From assembly GCF_048771995.1 (NCBI RefSeq), contig NC_133063.1, positions 68,143,514 to 68,207,513 of the forward strand: DNA of 64,000 nucleotides, written 5' to 3'. Positions 26,101 through 38,292 of the stretch are shown piece after piece. The position numbers and the translations under genes are program-made. Each line of letters opens with the position of its first letter. Position 1 is the stretch's first letter. Below the pieces are notes generated by a model, which ran no database searches, was not told the DNA's origin, and was given only the letters and a program-made list of their open reading frames with translations. The stretch is from Taeniopygia guttata. Its lineage: Eukaryota; Chordata; Aves; Passeriformes; Estrildidae.

Positions 26101-28639
26101 AAAAATTAATTTTAAAAGGGCTCTAATTTTATTTGTACACTAGCAGAAATCTCTTCTACCTCAAACATCACCTTAAATCTTGTGGGTGGGGACTCTGCAT
26201 CCAAAAATGCTTTCTTTTAATTATGAGAGGAATTTGAGACATATCAGCATCATGTTTGCTGTACTGAGAGTACATCTCTTGCTGTTTTCCCAGCTGATGT
26301 CCAAGAATCACGGGAGTGAGAGTTCTTGGTACCTCCCTGTATCCATGTGCCAGATAGACTGAGCTCCTTGGTTGTGGAGTTACAGCACAAGCTTGTCTGA
26401 TTTTCAGGATTTGTTCTTATAAAGATAGATTGTAAAATCATTCTGAGAGCTTTGGTGGAAATGCCACAGGTGATGATGTAGCCCAGTGTGTTTTCTGTCA
26501 ATTTTCAGAGAGCCAAATTATCTTGCATTCACTCTGCCACGCTGTGAGTGCTGAGATTCACATCCTCTCCCTCTACCACCTCAGGCATCTGTGTATTCCA
26601 TAGTGGATCCACACTGTGACAGAGTCTGATACTTGTTATTAGTATGGTACAACAGCCCAATCTAAAAATGGTTCTACAAGCTTTCTTGCTAATTGGAGTG
26701 TAATAGGTGTGGCCTGGAAACCCACATGGATTCATTTGGCCTGAGTCTGGCTAGCTGGCTGCCTTGCTTTAACGGATATATTGCCAGATTTTGATGCTGT
26801 TTTTCATGCTGACCACTACCTCAGGTCATCCTAATAATTTCAGTAAGGCTGCTCAGAGACAATTTTGCATATGATTATGTTGCATCCTGAAGAAAGAAAA
26901 ACTAAACAAAACACCACAAACCTGTTTGTTAGTAAGACTCTTGCTGTTCTGCTAAAATATGGCAATCCAAAAGACAATTTATGTTGCAGAGACTTGACAT
27001 TTAGTTTCCAGGACTGTAAAATAAAACCCCAGCCTCTACACTTTCTGCATCTGGTTGACATTTGAATAAAACTGCCAGAGTGCAAACAAATTTGAGAAAA
27101 CATCTCCAGCAAACTTTGCATTGATGCTAAAAATACTCTTGGCTAAGTTACTTTTTAAGGCCATATGTTGAAAAAAGACGAAACCCCGAAACTTCACTAG
27201 AATTTATTACAACAAGAGATTTGCCAAACTACTTAAGACATTTGGGAAGGTTATAGTGAAGTATATTAGTTGCTGACTTGACAATTTGCTGTGCTCACTG
27301 CTTGCATAGTGGATTCTTGATATTCATGCTGAGAGCTGGTCCAACTTTGTAGCACATTTTAGCAAGAGACCTGCCAAATGTCTACTGGCCTGTTAAATGC
27401 TGGCAAACCAAAGGTCAGCCTTGTTTATGAGCCACAGCAAAGATGCTATGAATGGCACACAAACACTCCTCATGCCTTTTTTTTTTTTTTTTTTAAATTG
27501 AAAATTTTAGCACAGAATTGGATGGGGATGTGTTTAGACTAGTTTTGACTTAAAGTCTATCTAGGTCTGCCCTCATATACCCTGGCCATGAATCTGGAGG
27601 CTGCAGAAAAGGCAATTCTATTTTACTGAGCTGTGTTTCTTCTTGCTTCAATGACTGACTGCCAGGACTGTATGGTCCTGTTTTCAGAGGCCAAATTATG
27701 CCCCCTTGGTACATCCCCAGTGAACAGGCAGAGTCTCCAACCACTGAGGGCTAAATTGTCCTCCTCTTATACTTTATTCCTCTCCCTTCATGGGAGCTCA
27801 TCCCTTCAGCTGCCAGGGTGAGAAGCATTGTAGATGGGAAACTCTGTGGCACCCTGTGCTGAATGCAAAGCTGTCTGTGTCCATGTGAATCCTTCCATTG
27901 AAGACTCTGGACTGCCTGCCCGACTTTCACTAGTTGTGTCAGAAATGGCAGTTCTGCTCTGTTCATCTGAACCGCTTTTGATATCATTCCAGTTTAGTAG
28001 GAAAGAAGATTATCCTGGTATGATAAGCAAGTCTTCCTATAAAGGGGCTAACCCTTGCCCTCCTTGCCAAAGCAAACAAAGGCAGTAGTATTACTGTCAT
28101 GTTCAAAAAATATTTTCTTCCATATCATGCTATAGAGAATACATTACCTCAACATAGCTTACCTTCTTATAATACGTATTTATTATATGTATTTGAATGG
28201 CATATAGGAATAACAGAAAATCCATCCTCTGACTCTGTACCTACACATCTGTTAGGCAGAAATGAAATGGTCATTTAAAATAAAACAAAAAACCCACAAA
28301 GCCCCAGAAAAAAAACCATATCCAAACTGAAAAACTTGCTTATTTAAAACGTTCAATCAATTAAACTTATTTAAAACATACAATCAATTTAGAAAGGTCT
28401 ATGTCACAAATAAAAATCTTACCCAGGTTTATTTTATTACTAGGGTTTACTTAAATACTATTTACAAGAGACAGATGGAGTCTTATATACATCTATATAA
28501 AATCCACATTTTAATGAAAAAAAATCAAAACTGCAAAAGAAATGGCGGTTTGTACAGATTAGATAACACGGGAAAAGGTGATATCTTCGTGCTTTTATTA
28601 TTTTTTTTTTTAATTTTTTTCCCTATCCCACTCCCCTAC

Positions 28640-30390
28640 TTCCCGCAGTTGGGATCACCCGCGAAGTGTCAGCATCTTCGCTGCAGCGAGCGCGCGGTAA
28701 CGCGCGGCGGAGAAGCGCTCCGGTCGGGCCCGGGCCCGGTCCCGGTCCGGGTCGGGGCGCGGCCGCGCAGGCACGGCGGGAGCCCCGCCCGGGCACCGGC
28801 GCCCGGAGAGGGCGAGGAAGGGGCCGGCGGGCGGAGCGCGGGCAAGGGCAGCTCGTTTCAGATTAAACGGTGACATCTCTGGCATAACAAGCGGCTGGGA
28901 TCGTCCGCGTTTGTCATTGCAATCTGCCCTCGACGCAGGGAGAGAGGGCAGGATCAAGGCATTCCTCCGGGGAAATTGCGCCCGGAGTTGCCGTTTGGTT
29001 AGCCTGCCCTAACCTCGCTAATAAATTTCCCCGGGGGAAGGGAGGGCTGGGGAGGCCAGGCGCGGGGAACTGCGGCACTTGCACCTGCACCTGCCCGCAG
29101 AGCCGTGATGCAAAGTAGGACGGAGCGCTGGGCGCTCCGGGGCCGGTTGCCTTGGGGCGAGGCGAGCGTGCTCCTGGGGAAGGGCTCTGCCGCAAGAAGC
29201 AGAGCCCCCGCCGCCGCCTGCGAGGCCTTAGGACTCATCCCCGGCCCTCGTCAGGGTCTGGCACACCCCCACCCCGCCTTGGGCTGCGCAGCTTGCGGGG
29301 GACCCCGACGGCAACGCACGGGGGGGATAGCAAGGGCGAGCGTGCGCGGCGGAGGCTCCGAGGAGCCCCGGGGCACCTCAGCAGCCCCGGCCGGGGGTCT
29401 CGGCCCGGGCCCCGCAGGCACCAAGGGCTGACGCAAAGGCGGGGAGTTGTGCTGGGAAGGCTGTGCGGGGACGGTAGATGCACAGCTGCACATCGCGGGC
29501 TTCAAAGACTCCCCTGCGTGGAAATCAGCACCTTTCCCAGCACGGCAGAGCGCCGCATCTGCCCGTGTCAGCTCAGCGGGCATGGCTGACATCACGAACC
29601 GAAGCGGAGCACTCTGTAGGAGAGGTAGTGCCTTAGATCGCTTTCCGCCTTCTCCCGCGGGTGCGTCCCGCCGCAGGACGGCGGAGACACCTCTTCTTCC
29701 AGATGGGAGAGAGAGGAGTGGCTGGAGGGGAGCTCAAAAGCGCTGCGAAGCCGAGCGCAAACAACAGGAGCAGAAGAAAGTTATACAAACACACTTTAAA
29801 ATCGTGGCTGGGTTTCACAGCTCCCTGTGGATAAAGTAAACAGGAGGCGAATTGTTTTGTAATTTACTCCAGCGGACCGCAGAATCGTACCTTGTAATTT
29901 GGTGTCGGTTTACAGACAAAGGCGACTTCTATTTCCTAACCTAGCAGGTCCTTTGTCATGCTTGTGCCTTTTAAGAGGGACCCCAAGGGGGAAAGTGGAA
30001 TTCCTTGGGTATTTGCCTTTTAGTCATGCTTGTAAGTCAAACAGTAGCCAGGCTTTCTTTTGAGATGAATAATACCTGCCGTCGGGGGATGCGCTTCCTT
30101 CTCCCCGCTCTCCCGCCGGTGCCGCCCGGGGAGGACAAGCTTTCCCGGGAACAAACCCTCCCTCCTTCCTCGCGGGTGCCCGCAGCCCACGGGGCGAAGC
30201 AGAGGGTTGGTGCCCTGTCTGGGCTGCAGCGGAGCTCGGAGCCCCGGGCGCCGGGCCCCCGCCGGCTCGCACAGCTGCCCGCCTGAGCTGCCCGCCTGCG
30301 ACACTCGCCCTGTGGCCTTTGTCCCGAAGGCCTGCGAGGGCAGGGTTTTTCCGTGCCGAACCGGCGGCCGGCAGCTGGTCCGTGTGCCTA
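28640..30390. promoter_or_regulatory. CpG island without an assigned gene
   Basis: Very CpG-dense DNA spans 28660-29780, followed by a weaker patch at 30090-30380. It lies about 1 kb upstream of the DMRT2 core promoter island (30900-32900) and is separated from it by AT-rich DNA. Open frames on both strands are composition-driven and carry no known domain. It may be an alternative DMRT2 promoter, the promoter of a non-coding RNA, or a long-range regulatory island. Borders were judged by eye. Confidence 0.55.
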
Positions 30391-31280
30391 CCGTGAGTGG
30401 ATGCCCGTGTTTATTATATACACGAATACTGTCAGTATTTATTACAAACACCCGCTTCTTAGGGAAAGGGAAAAGTATTTCCCCTTTTTAGGAAACTAGT
30501 TTCGGCCATATGTTCTGCATACAGTTAGATTTCGATCAGTACACATTAGTGGGAACTAATGTTATCCCACATGCCTTTAATATTTTTCTTCCTTGGCAAA
30601 ATAATTTTAAATTCACCAGTATTAATTTCCCCTGACCGGTGCTGAACGCACCGAGGTGCATTCTGTCCATTTCTGCCTCTTGGAAAATCCTATTTTCACT
30701 TGCAGAAGCACGGAGCTCTAGCCTCTCCGTTTCTCGACTGAAATTTTTTGGGTCACAATTTTGATCGCTCTGTGTTTGGGGAGCCAAAGGACATTACCCA
30801 GCTCCCAAAGAGCAGCCTCCATCAGGGAGGGGCGGGAATAAAGTTACTTATGTGAAATAAAGTTACTTAGGGGAAAAACCTCAGTGGTCCGTGGAAAACG
30901 TTCCCTCTGAAGGAAGGGAGTGCTAGAAAACAGAGTAATTTTCCTCGCCTGAATTCCCGAAGGAAAAGGATCCAGCCGCATTTCCAGACTCGGAAAAATA
31001 GTCCATTGCTACGTGGGCGAAGCAACGGGAACGACCGCAAACGAAAAACGAGGTGGCTGAGGATTTTAAACCCTCGACCCCGGCCCGCACCTCGGGTGGA
31101 GGGACGCCGCTCGCCTTAGGTTTCTTAGCTGTCGCCGTCACGAGCACTGCGGTCTTTTCTCGCTCCCTTTCCTCTCCCACTCCTTTTGTCGCCCCGCAGT
31201 GAAATCTCGCCAGCTCCTCGCCCACCCCCGCTTCGCTCCGCGCCTCCGCACCCACGAGCGGGCGGCGGGCACCGGCGCGG

Positions 31281-31460
31281 GGGCGGGGCCGCGGCCGCGC
31301 GGGCCAATCGGAGCGGCGGCTGCGGGGCGGGCGCCCAATGGGCGGCGCGGGCGGCGCGGCGGGCGCTGATATCGCGGCGGGCGGCGCGGCGCGGCTGATA
31401 GCGCGGCTGATGGCGCGGCGGGGCTGATAGACAGCGCGGCGGGCTCAGCTCGGTGCCGTC
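31281..31460 (+). promoter_or_regulatory. DMRT2: DMRT2 core promoter: GC box, two CCAAT boxes, repeated GCTGAT motif
   Basis: Within a CpG island are a GC box (gggcggggcc, 31281-31290) and CCAAT boxes at 31304-31308 and 31335-31339. Four GCTGATA/G-type motifs follow between 31365 and 31431, set in a gcggcgcgg background. There is no clear TATA box. This arrangement and the splice donor at 31681 suggest a start of transcription around 31370-31460. Confidence 0.55.
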
Positions 31461-31680
31461 ACCGGCCCCGGTGCGGTCAGCGCGCACCCACAGACACGCA
31501 CCGCACGGCCGCCCCGCCGCGCAGACATCCCCCCGACGGCGCAGCGTCCCGACTGTCCGGGAGCCCTACGCCCCAGGTGCGGGAATCGGGAGTTTCTCGC
31601 CTCCGGCCGGTCTGGGGCAGCGGCCCTTGCGAACTGCGAGGAGCTGAGGGTCTGCGTGTTTCCTGGACCACCTGTCTTTG
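31461..31680 (+). other. DMRT2: Predicted non-coding first exon of DMRT2
   Basis: The coding exon is preceded by a good acceptor (ccctctcttgcag, AG at 32262-32263), so at least one upstream 5' UTR exon is expected. A strong donor, gtaagt at 31681-31686, follows sequence ending in ctgtctttg. An earlier donor-like gtgcgg near 31579 is an alternative. The exon start is only estimated. Confidence 0.45.
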
Positions 31681-32281
31681 GTAAGTGCAGTGTGCAGAAG
31701 CAAGGACAGAGAGGTCGTGTTGGAGCAGGTGGGGTCGGAAGATGCAACTTCCGCAGAGAGCTCTAGGAGCTCGTACTACCTTTGATTGCTGGAGCGGACA
31801 GCGGCGATGTGTGAAGTTCGGCTGTCCTCTGCCTGTCTCCCAAGTTTGAACGCAGCTGGCAGGAGGGTTCTCAGGGTCCTGTGATAAGCAGGACCCTGTT
31901 GAGACCGGACAGAGCCGTAGCGCTGCAGCGCGGGGCATTTCCCTGGGACGGTTCTTCCCGAATCCTTCGCTGCAGCAGACGCGCTCCTGCCTGCGGCGGA
32001 CTAGCGGAGTTCCCCGCAAGCCGCGCCGGGAGGGAAGGGGGCAGAAAGGGAGGCGTCCGTCGTGGCTAAACTGGGCCTCGCTCGGGTCGGGCGCAAGAGA
32101 CCCGAGTGGATGGTAAGGGGAAAGACGACATGCCAGGCGGGCCCTGCCGTGATTTCCCGACTGGGACGCATCTCGGCAGGGTGCAGGCGGGCACCTCGGA
32201 AGCCGGGCGTGGTCCGGCTGCCGTTCCGCCGCGGGGGCTGGAGGTCTGACCCCTCTCTTGCAGCTGTGCCGCCGAGGAGCT

Positions 32282-32629
32282 ATGGCTGAGGAACGCGCTG
32301 GCGCCGACTGGGAGATCGACGTGGAGAGCCTGGAAGGGGAGCCGGACGAGGCACCCGGCGCTCCGCGCGGCAGCACCGGCCCAGAGGAGGAAGAAGAGGA
32401 GGAGGAAGGCGAGGAGGCAGCGGCGGCCCCGCGGCGGGGCGAACCGCGGAAGCTGAGCCGCACGCCCAAGTGCGCCCGGTGCCGCAACCACGGCGTGGTG
32501 TCGTGCCTGAAGGGACACAAGCGGTTCTGCCGCTGGCGCGACTGCCAGTGCGCCAATTGCCTGCTGGTGGTGGAGCGGCAGCGCGTCATGGCCGCCCAGG
32601 TGGCGCTCCGGCGGCAGCAGGCCACCGAG
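32282..32629 (+). CDS. DMRT2: DMRT2 first coding exon (DM domain)
   Basis: Start of doublesex and mab-3 related transcription factor 2 (Terra), known in vertebrates for somite and dermomyotome development. The ATG opens the conserved lead with [10 protein letters not shown], followed by a Glu-rich stretch (residues 35-45). The DM domain lies at about residues 59-113: [28 protein letters not shown], then [15 protein letters not shown]. This is the DMRT2 form of the motif. The exon ends in phase 0 at Glu116, before a GTGAGG donor. The acidic N-terminal part is shorter than in mammals. An in-frame TTG lies upstream at 32258, but it falls inside the splice acceptor, so the ATG is the start. Confidence 0.95.
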
Positions 32630-32707
32630 GTGAGGGGCGCGGGACGCGGCGGGACGGGACGGGACGGGCGGCCCCGGTCTGACCGCGCCCTCCCATCGCT
32701 CTCCTAG

Positions 32708-32810
32708 GACAAGAAGGGGCTGACGGGGAAGCAGGCAAGTCTGGAGCGCAAAGCCATCTACCAGAGGCACGTCCGGGCGCCCAGCCTCTTGGCGAAAAGC
32801 ATCCTGGAAG
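32708..32810 (+). CDS. DMRT2: DMRT2 second coding exon
   Basis: A 103-base exon between ctctcctag and gtaagag. It starts in phase 0 and ends in phase 1 after a Glu codon plus one base. It encodes the conserved extension after the DM domain, DKKGLTGKQ through QRHVRAPSLLAKSILE, typical of DMRT2. The intron before it is only 78 bases. Confidence 0.93.
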
Positions 32811-34390
32811 GTAAGAGCATCCCCTGCTCCTTCGCGGCTTCCCTCAGCCCCGCAGCACGGCTGGCAGGGGGGAAACCCCGCTGTGCCCCAGGAAGACCCG
32901 CACCTCCCGTTCGAGGCGTGAAATGCAGCGTCCTTTCCCGAATTAGGCGTTACAGCGCGCCCCGCTACCAGCGCCGGGCGACGGAGGCTCCTGCCTTACG
33001 AGGTTGGAATCGATGCGGCAGAATTTCAGTTCCTTGCCCCCTCTGCCCAGAATAATGCCTGAAATGCTAGCAACGGTAGTTTGAAATTTGAGAGTTACTG
33101 TTACAAGCTGGCAGTCTTTACATGGTTCCCCAGCAGCGTTTTGCAGCGCAGGGTAATTTATTCACAGCGCACTTTATTCGCTGGCATTTTAATCAGCAAA
33201 AAAGTAAAGAGATTAATTTTTTCTTTTTTATCTGAATGCCTAACACAGCAGTACTGTTTGCGACATTATCAATAATAAGATCTGAAAAATAAGGTGCTTA
33301 ATTTTTTCACTGTTGAAAATATTAACTGTAGAAGAATTATCTTTTAAAGATTGTTATTTCAGTGAAAGGATGCATTTCTTCCCCCAGTCCCGTTTGGGAC
33401 TGTGCACATATTTATTCCTATGTTTGGTTTAATTACTTTCCGTACCATATCCCTATAAATAATTGTACTTCTCAATTCAAATTATTCTTTCTGAAATAGA
33501 AAGCTCTTTTCTTTGTCTGTTCAAGCTCAATTAATATCTAGTCCCTTTAAAAACCTCTAATTTACATCTACAGTTCTTTTTTTTTTTTTTAATTTTTCTG
33601 TATTCTTTCCTCTAATTTATTATAACTATCTTTTTCTTTTCTCCTAGTTCTCCTTGGGATTTTCTACCATCTCTAGCAATGTGTACATAGTGATTCATCT
33701 TTAGAAAATAGAAAAGACACCAGCTGTAGATATAGGTATCTTCCTTGGAAAAGGGGAAACGTGTATGAGAGGAATGGGGGTGAAAACAGGTAAAATCCTG
33801 TTCTCCTAACTCATGTAAATATTTCCATTAATTCAATGGAATTGTCTGGATAGAGCAAACAGGATTGGATCCTATCGATTATATTAAATTAAGCCAGGTA
33901 GCTTGGTAATTGAATGCACTGGACACTGAATTTCTATGGTTTATTGAAGTTCTAGTTCATAAGAAATAAAATACTTGAATGCTTTCCATATGTGTTAAAA
34001 GTGAATGGTTATCTCTCTCCTTAAGCCTCATTGATGGAATACCAATCCTAATACACAGTAGGGCTTTGCCTTTGCCTTTTTTTTTTTTTTTTTTTTTTTT
34101 CCCTTTTCTCCCTCCTCAATCTGTTTGTCTGGAATTGCTTTTTTAAAAACTACTAATCAGCTAGCTTTGATGGATACTAAACATGTCAAAAAAGAAGGGC
34201 TTGCTTATCTGCACTGAGGAACTGACTGTGCCTGACCACTAAGCCTCTGTGTCATGGTGACTTCTGTAGGAGGTGACCAGGGTCTGTGGCAAGAGCACAG
34301 TGCTTGGTGGGACTGGCTCATGAGGCTGTTTTACAAACGCAACTTTAATGTTTAAGTGGCCTAATTCCTAATGCTGCTTTGTTGTTTTAG
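32811..34390 (+). other. DMRT2: DMRT2 intron (1580 bp)
   Basis: Runs from gtaagag to tttgttttag. It is GC-rich at first and becomes AT-rich after 33050. It holds T runs at about 33576-33590 and 34078-34100. No exon-like frame was recognised. Confidence 0.85.
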
Positions 34391-35448
34391 GTTACCGCCC
34401 TATTCCAACAGATTCTTACCTGGGAGGGAATTCACCCTTGCCACCTCCTGTAAGTGACAGGATGAGAAAGAGACGGGCTTTTGCTGATAAGGAGTTGGAA
34501 AACATTATGCTAGAGAGGGAGTATAAAGAGAGAGATATGATGGAAGCTACACAAGCAGCTGCCCTTTTTCTCCCTAACCGTATGGTGCGTGGAGCTGAAT
34601 ACAATTCGTATAGAACAGCCTTCAACACTACTCAAGGTGATAATCCAAATAAGGAATTTTCTGATTTTTTACCAACCTGCCTTGACCTAACAATGCAGTA
34701 TTCAGGACCTAGCAACATGGAACTAATTTCTTCAAATGTCAGTGTAGCTACTACCTACAGGCAGTATCCCCTGCCTTCTAGGTTCTTAGTGTGGCCAAAA
34801 TGTGGCCCCATTAGTGATGCTCTCCTCTACCAGCAATGCCTTTTAAATGCTACTGCTGTCCAAGCTCTCAAACCTGGGACAGGCTGGGATGCCAGGGTCT
34901 CACAAAGTCAGGACTGTCCAAACACTGAGCATGACATTATGCCTCCAAAAATGGAAAATTCATTTGTTCTGACTCACACGCGAGACATTCAGCAGTCACG
35001 TAATGAAATACTGTGCCTCCATCAGGAAACTCGTGAGAGGTCAGCTTTCTCTCCTCCAAAAAGGACTTTATCCCAGATTTCTGATAAGGGTTCTCTGACT
35101 CCTCAGGAGCAGGCATTAAGCAAGATCAGCAAAAACAGTACCAAACCCCCTCCACCTCTCAAGTACAGTGCATTTCAGTCACTGTTCCATCAGACATTTC
35201 CTGACACTCCAACAGCAGAGTTAAGAATGTCATTTGTGAAGGAGACTTTTGAAGATACTTCTAAGAAATTCAGGGAGTGTGCTCTTAAAGAGAATCAAAA
35301 ATACAAGTTTACTGTAGACAAATCTGCAAAAGTCTTCTTTGGGGCAAAACAGGCCACAACAAAATTTTCAACAACTGAGCCACTGTCATTTTCAGTTGAA
35401 TCCATCCTTAAACGACCTTCTTCTGCTGTTACTAATGCCTCTGAATGA
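34391..35448 (+). CDS. DMRT2: DMRT2 terminal coding exon
   Basis: The exon completes a Gly codon split by the phase-1 intron and runs to a TGA stop. The whole protein is 502 residues (348 + 103 + 1058 coding bases including stop). Conserved DMRT2 blocks are a basic/acidic helix (MRKRRAFADKELENIMLERE then ATQAAALFLPNRM), and later LTMQYSG, NMELISSNVSVATTYRQYP and FLVWPKCGPISDALLYQQC. There is no DMA domain, as expected for DMRT2. The C-terminal third is Ser/Thr/Lys-rich and less conserved. The frame is intact. Confidence 0.95.
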
Positions 35449-35691
35449 ATGAACTTTATCTTCAGAGTAGAGAAGCTTTCTAAGCTTTGCTTTCTGCAGA
35501 ATTGCTCCTGCCTGCAATTCTAAAGATTTTTAAAGAGGAATTTCTGCAGTAAATGGTAATGATTTCTTTTATTTCAAAACGATGTACATAAATATGCATG
35601 TTTTCTGAAAAACAAATTTAATTTTTTAAAATTAAAACTGCATGTACAGATTGTAAAGTGTTTTTATTTTAAGCAGCCCTTCAAACCATTC

Positions 35692-35697
35692 AATAAA
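35692..35697 (+). terminator. DMRT2: Poly(A) signal AATAAA of DMRT2
   Basis: A canonical AATAAA lies 244 bases after the stop in AT-rich UTR. An ATTAAA-like variant at about 35630 is a weaker alternative. Confidence 0.65.
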
Positions 35698-37720
35698 ATG
35701 AGTTTACTTACAAACATAGACTGATCTCTGTCATGTCTCTAGCATCTTGCAGGCAAGTATGCCCTACTTTCAGATGCGCTTTTTCTTTTATCTGCCATTA
35801 TAAATGTACTTACTACTTAAGTTGCTAAGGTAAGCAGTCATTTCTCCTTTGAACCTCCAGCAATTATGAGAAGAGGTAACAACAGTTCATGTAGGCTAGT
35901 GTGAATTCACAAGACTTCTTATTTATGTAAGTGAGGTTTGGATCACATTCCATATGCCTTTCTTATTCTGAAGGGGGAGCGCAGGCCAGCACAGAAGACT
36001 AGTTTATTCCACACCTCTCCATAAAACTTCAGTTACTAAAGTGGGAGAGTTATTAGATTGGTTTTCAGGGGAATGGTTTCAGGGAACCTTTGATAAAAAG
36101 TCAACATTTTTTGAAGTTCGGTTTTTAAACAAAAGTCTGTTTTTTAGAATCAGTTTTTATATTTTTTAATGTTCAATTCACTTTACTTCAAATTTCTACC
36201 CCCTTGAATACTTCCCTTCTGAGAACATTTCACTTTTGACCAGCAAAAGCCTGAGATTATTGTTTTCTGTAGTTAAAACATAATTATAATTTGTAATTGA
36301 AATTACCCTCAAGCTGTAAAAATGGCACATAGAATCATTATGCTAATGAGAAATCAAATAATGGTCTCTCAGTTTTTTAATCCCATGTCAGTGTGTAGGG
36401 GTAGAAAATAAAGGTAAAGGAGAATATCTAACAGAAATTACCTGAGAACTGAAATTGCCTCAGGGTTATGGGAAAAAGGCTTTGCTAGATCTCATTTTGA
36501 CAGAGGTTGAAGCTTTCTAAATTGGTGACTTTGTAAGTCACCTAGATGTTGCTGCCAGCATATCTAACTAGTGTTAACAGGCAATCCATTAGTTACTTTC
36601 CCTCCTTAACATGTTAATCCTGCACACAGTGCTCATCCTGTTGAAAGGAGTTATTGTTTGTTCTTAATTTTCATGGTTTTCTAAGGATAATTTCTGCTTG
36701 GTATTTGTGAGCAGAATGTAATTTTTTCTAATTTTATTACACTCTCTGCACAGGTTAAATGCTTATTTTGCCTGTGATTCTGGATTCTGTAACTAAGTAG
36801 TCTCTCTAAGTGTTTGGTGTTACTGTTGGGAGTGGTGTTGCAGAACACCAGGACCCTTTTGGTGTACCGGAGGAATCATCTGTCCGGAGTGCTTTTCTAA
36901 GCCAGTTTGTTAAAGCAACAGACAGGTTAGAGAAAACATATTTTACATAATGTGTGCATTTTTACATAACACATCTTACATAGCTCATCAAAACTTTGTC
37001 AGGAATGTTAAAAAAGTTGTAATTTAAAAGAATCTTGGGCACTGGCTAAAGTTTCACTTTTCAAATGAAATATTCTCTTAGTGAAAAGTAGGTTTCAAAT
37101 ACAGTGAGAGACTTAATTTTTTCAAACTCTGTCCTTTATCCAGTTGCCATTAGAGGGAGTTTTAACTTGCTTGAGCTGAATCTGTTCGTGAATCTGTTTA
37201 GCAGTCAGACCAAGTTAAACAGCTTTTACCTGCAATAAATGGAGAGATATTCCTCATAATTCATATTTGTTTTCTTTCACCACTGTTTCCTTCTTTGGCT
37301 CTGTTGAACATTAAATGTTAGAAAACAGTTTTACTTAAGCAGGACTTCCTTTGTTTTGAAAAATGTGATTTGTTTTGGTTTTTGAGCTGTTGGTATAAAC
37401 TAGGATCACAGATGAAAGAAAGTTCAATAATCTATATACTGAACCAATATCAGATACTGGAATTAGTCCCACATAAATATTTTTTCTGCCTTACAATGTG
37501 TGCATCTAACATTGTTAGTTTTACATCTGAAATATTTTTCCAGGCAATCACTTGTCTTTATTCACCTCCTAATAAAAAATACCAGAAAGCAAAAACCCTC
37601 TGACAGACTGGTACCTCTTCACCCTTTTAAGAAAAAAATCAAACTGAAAAAATTCAAACCCTGAACATATACTAAGCATTTGTATTTATAAGTATATATT
37701 AATATTTGTATGTACACACA
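35698..37720. other. Spacer downstream of DMRT2
   Basis: AT-rich DNA with no gene, repeat family or structured RNA that can be recognised. Part of it could be an extended DMRT2 3' UTR. Confidence 0.5.
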
Positions 37721-38292
37721 TATCATGGTTTAACCCCAGCTGGCAAGTATGCACCACGCAGCTGCTTTCTCCCCCACTCTCTCAACAGTGGAGAGAAGAA
37801 TCAGAACAAAACCTGTAAAACTTGGGTTGAGATAAGAACAGTTTAATAGTCAAAACAAAATAACAGTAACAACACCAACTATTACTATTCTGTAATAGTT
37901 GTAATGTCACAGCAATGAAAAGGAGAGAGGCAGAAGAATAAAACTGAAGAGGGACAAGTGATGCAGAATACAATTGCTTAGCACCCACTGACTGATACGC
38001 AGCCCACCCCCCAGCAAAAATCAGCCACTGGGCCTGGCATTCTGTGGTGTGGAATGGCCCTGTGGCAGTTTGGGTCAGCTGCCCAGACCATGTGCCCTCA
38101 TAGATTCTGGTGCATCTGCTCAGTGCCAGAGCATGAGACACTGAAAAGTCCTTGACTTTGGGGAAGAACTACTGAGCAGAAACTAAAACATCGGTGTGTT
38201 ATCAACATTATTCTCACACTAAAATCAAAACAGAGCACTGTACCAGCTACTGAGAAGAAAATTAACTCTATCCCCCACACAAACCTGGCACA
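37721..38292 (-). mobile_element. Old solo LTR of an avian endogenous retrovirus
   Basis: Read on the minus strand, the segment starts near TGTGCCAGGTTTG and then GATAGAGTTAATTTTCTTC. It contains a GTGTTATCAA-type block and a CAGCTGACCCAAACTG block, and ends with a GGGGTTAAACCATGATA-type terminus. This matches my memory of an LTR family abundant in neognath birds. It is degraded, with no retroviral genes on either side, and a clean target duplication is not visible. Borders are approximate. Confidence 0.55.

Larger units (their letters stand above)
12951..28600. other. Gene-free spacer between DMRT3 and DMRT2
   Basis: About 15.6 kb without any recognisable exon, tRNA or structured RNA. Frames longer than 100 codons near 13.1-14.0 kb come from a minisatellite. 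Those near 15.4 and 22.2 kb lack family motifs, splice context and codon-level support. The sequence is AT-rich, with simple repeats listed separately. Spacers in DMRT clusters commonly hold conserved enhancers; none can be shown without alignment. Confidence 0.6.

Noticed and set aside
28475-29595. Several 90-145 codon frames on both strands in the unassigned CpG island
   Set aside because: Composition-driven, mutually overlapping, without recognisable domains; kept only as a CpG island.
31477-32625. 382-codon minus-strand frame opposite DMRT2
   Set aside because: It overlaps the promoter and DM-domain exon and is explained by GC-rich composition.
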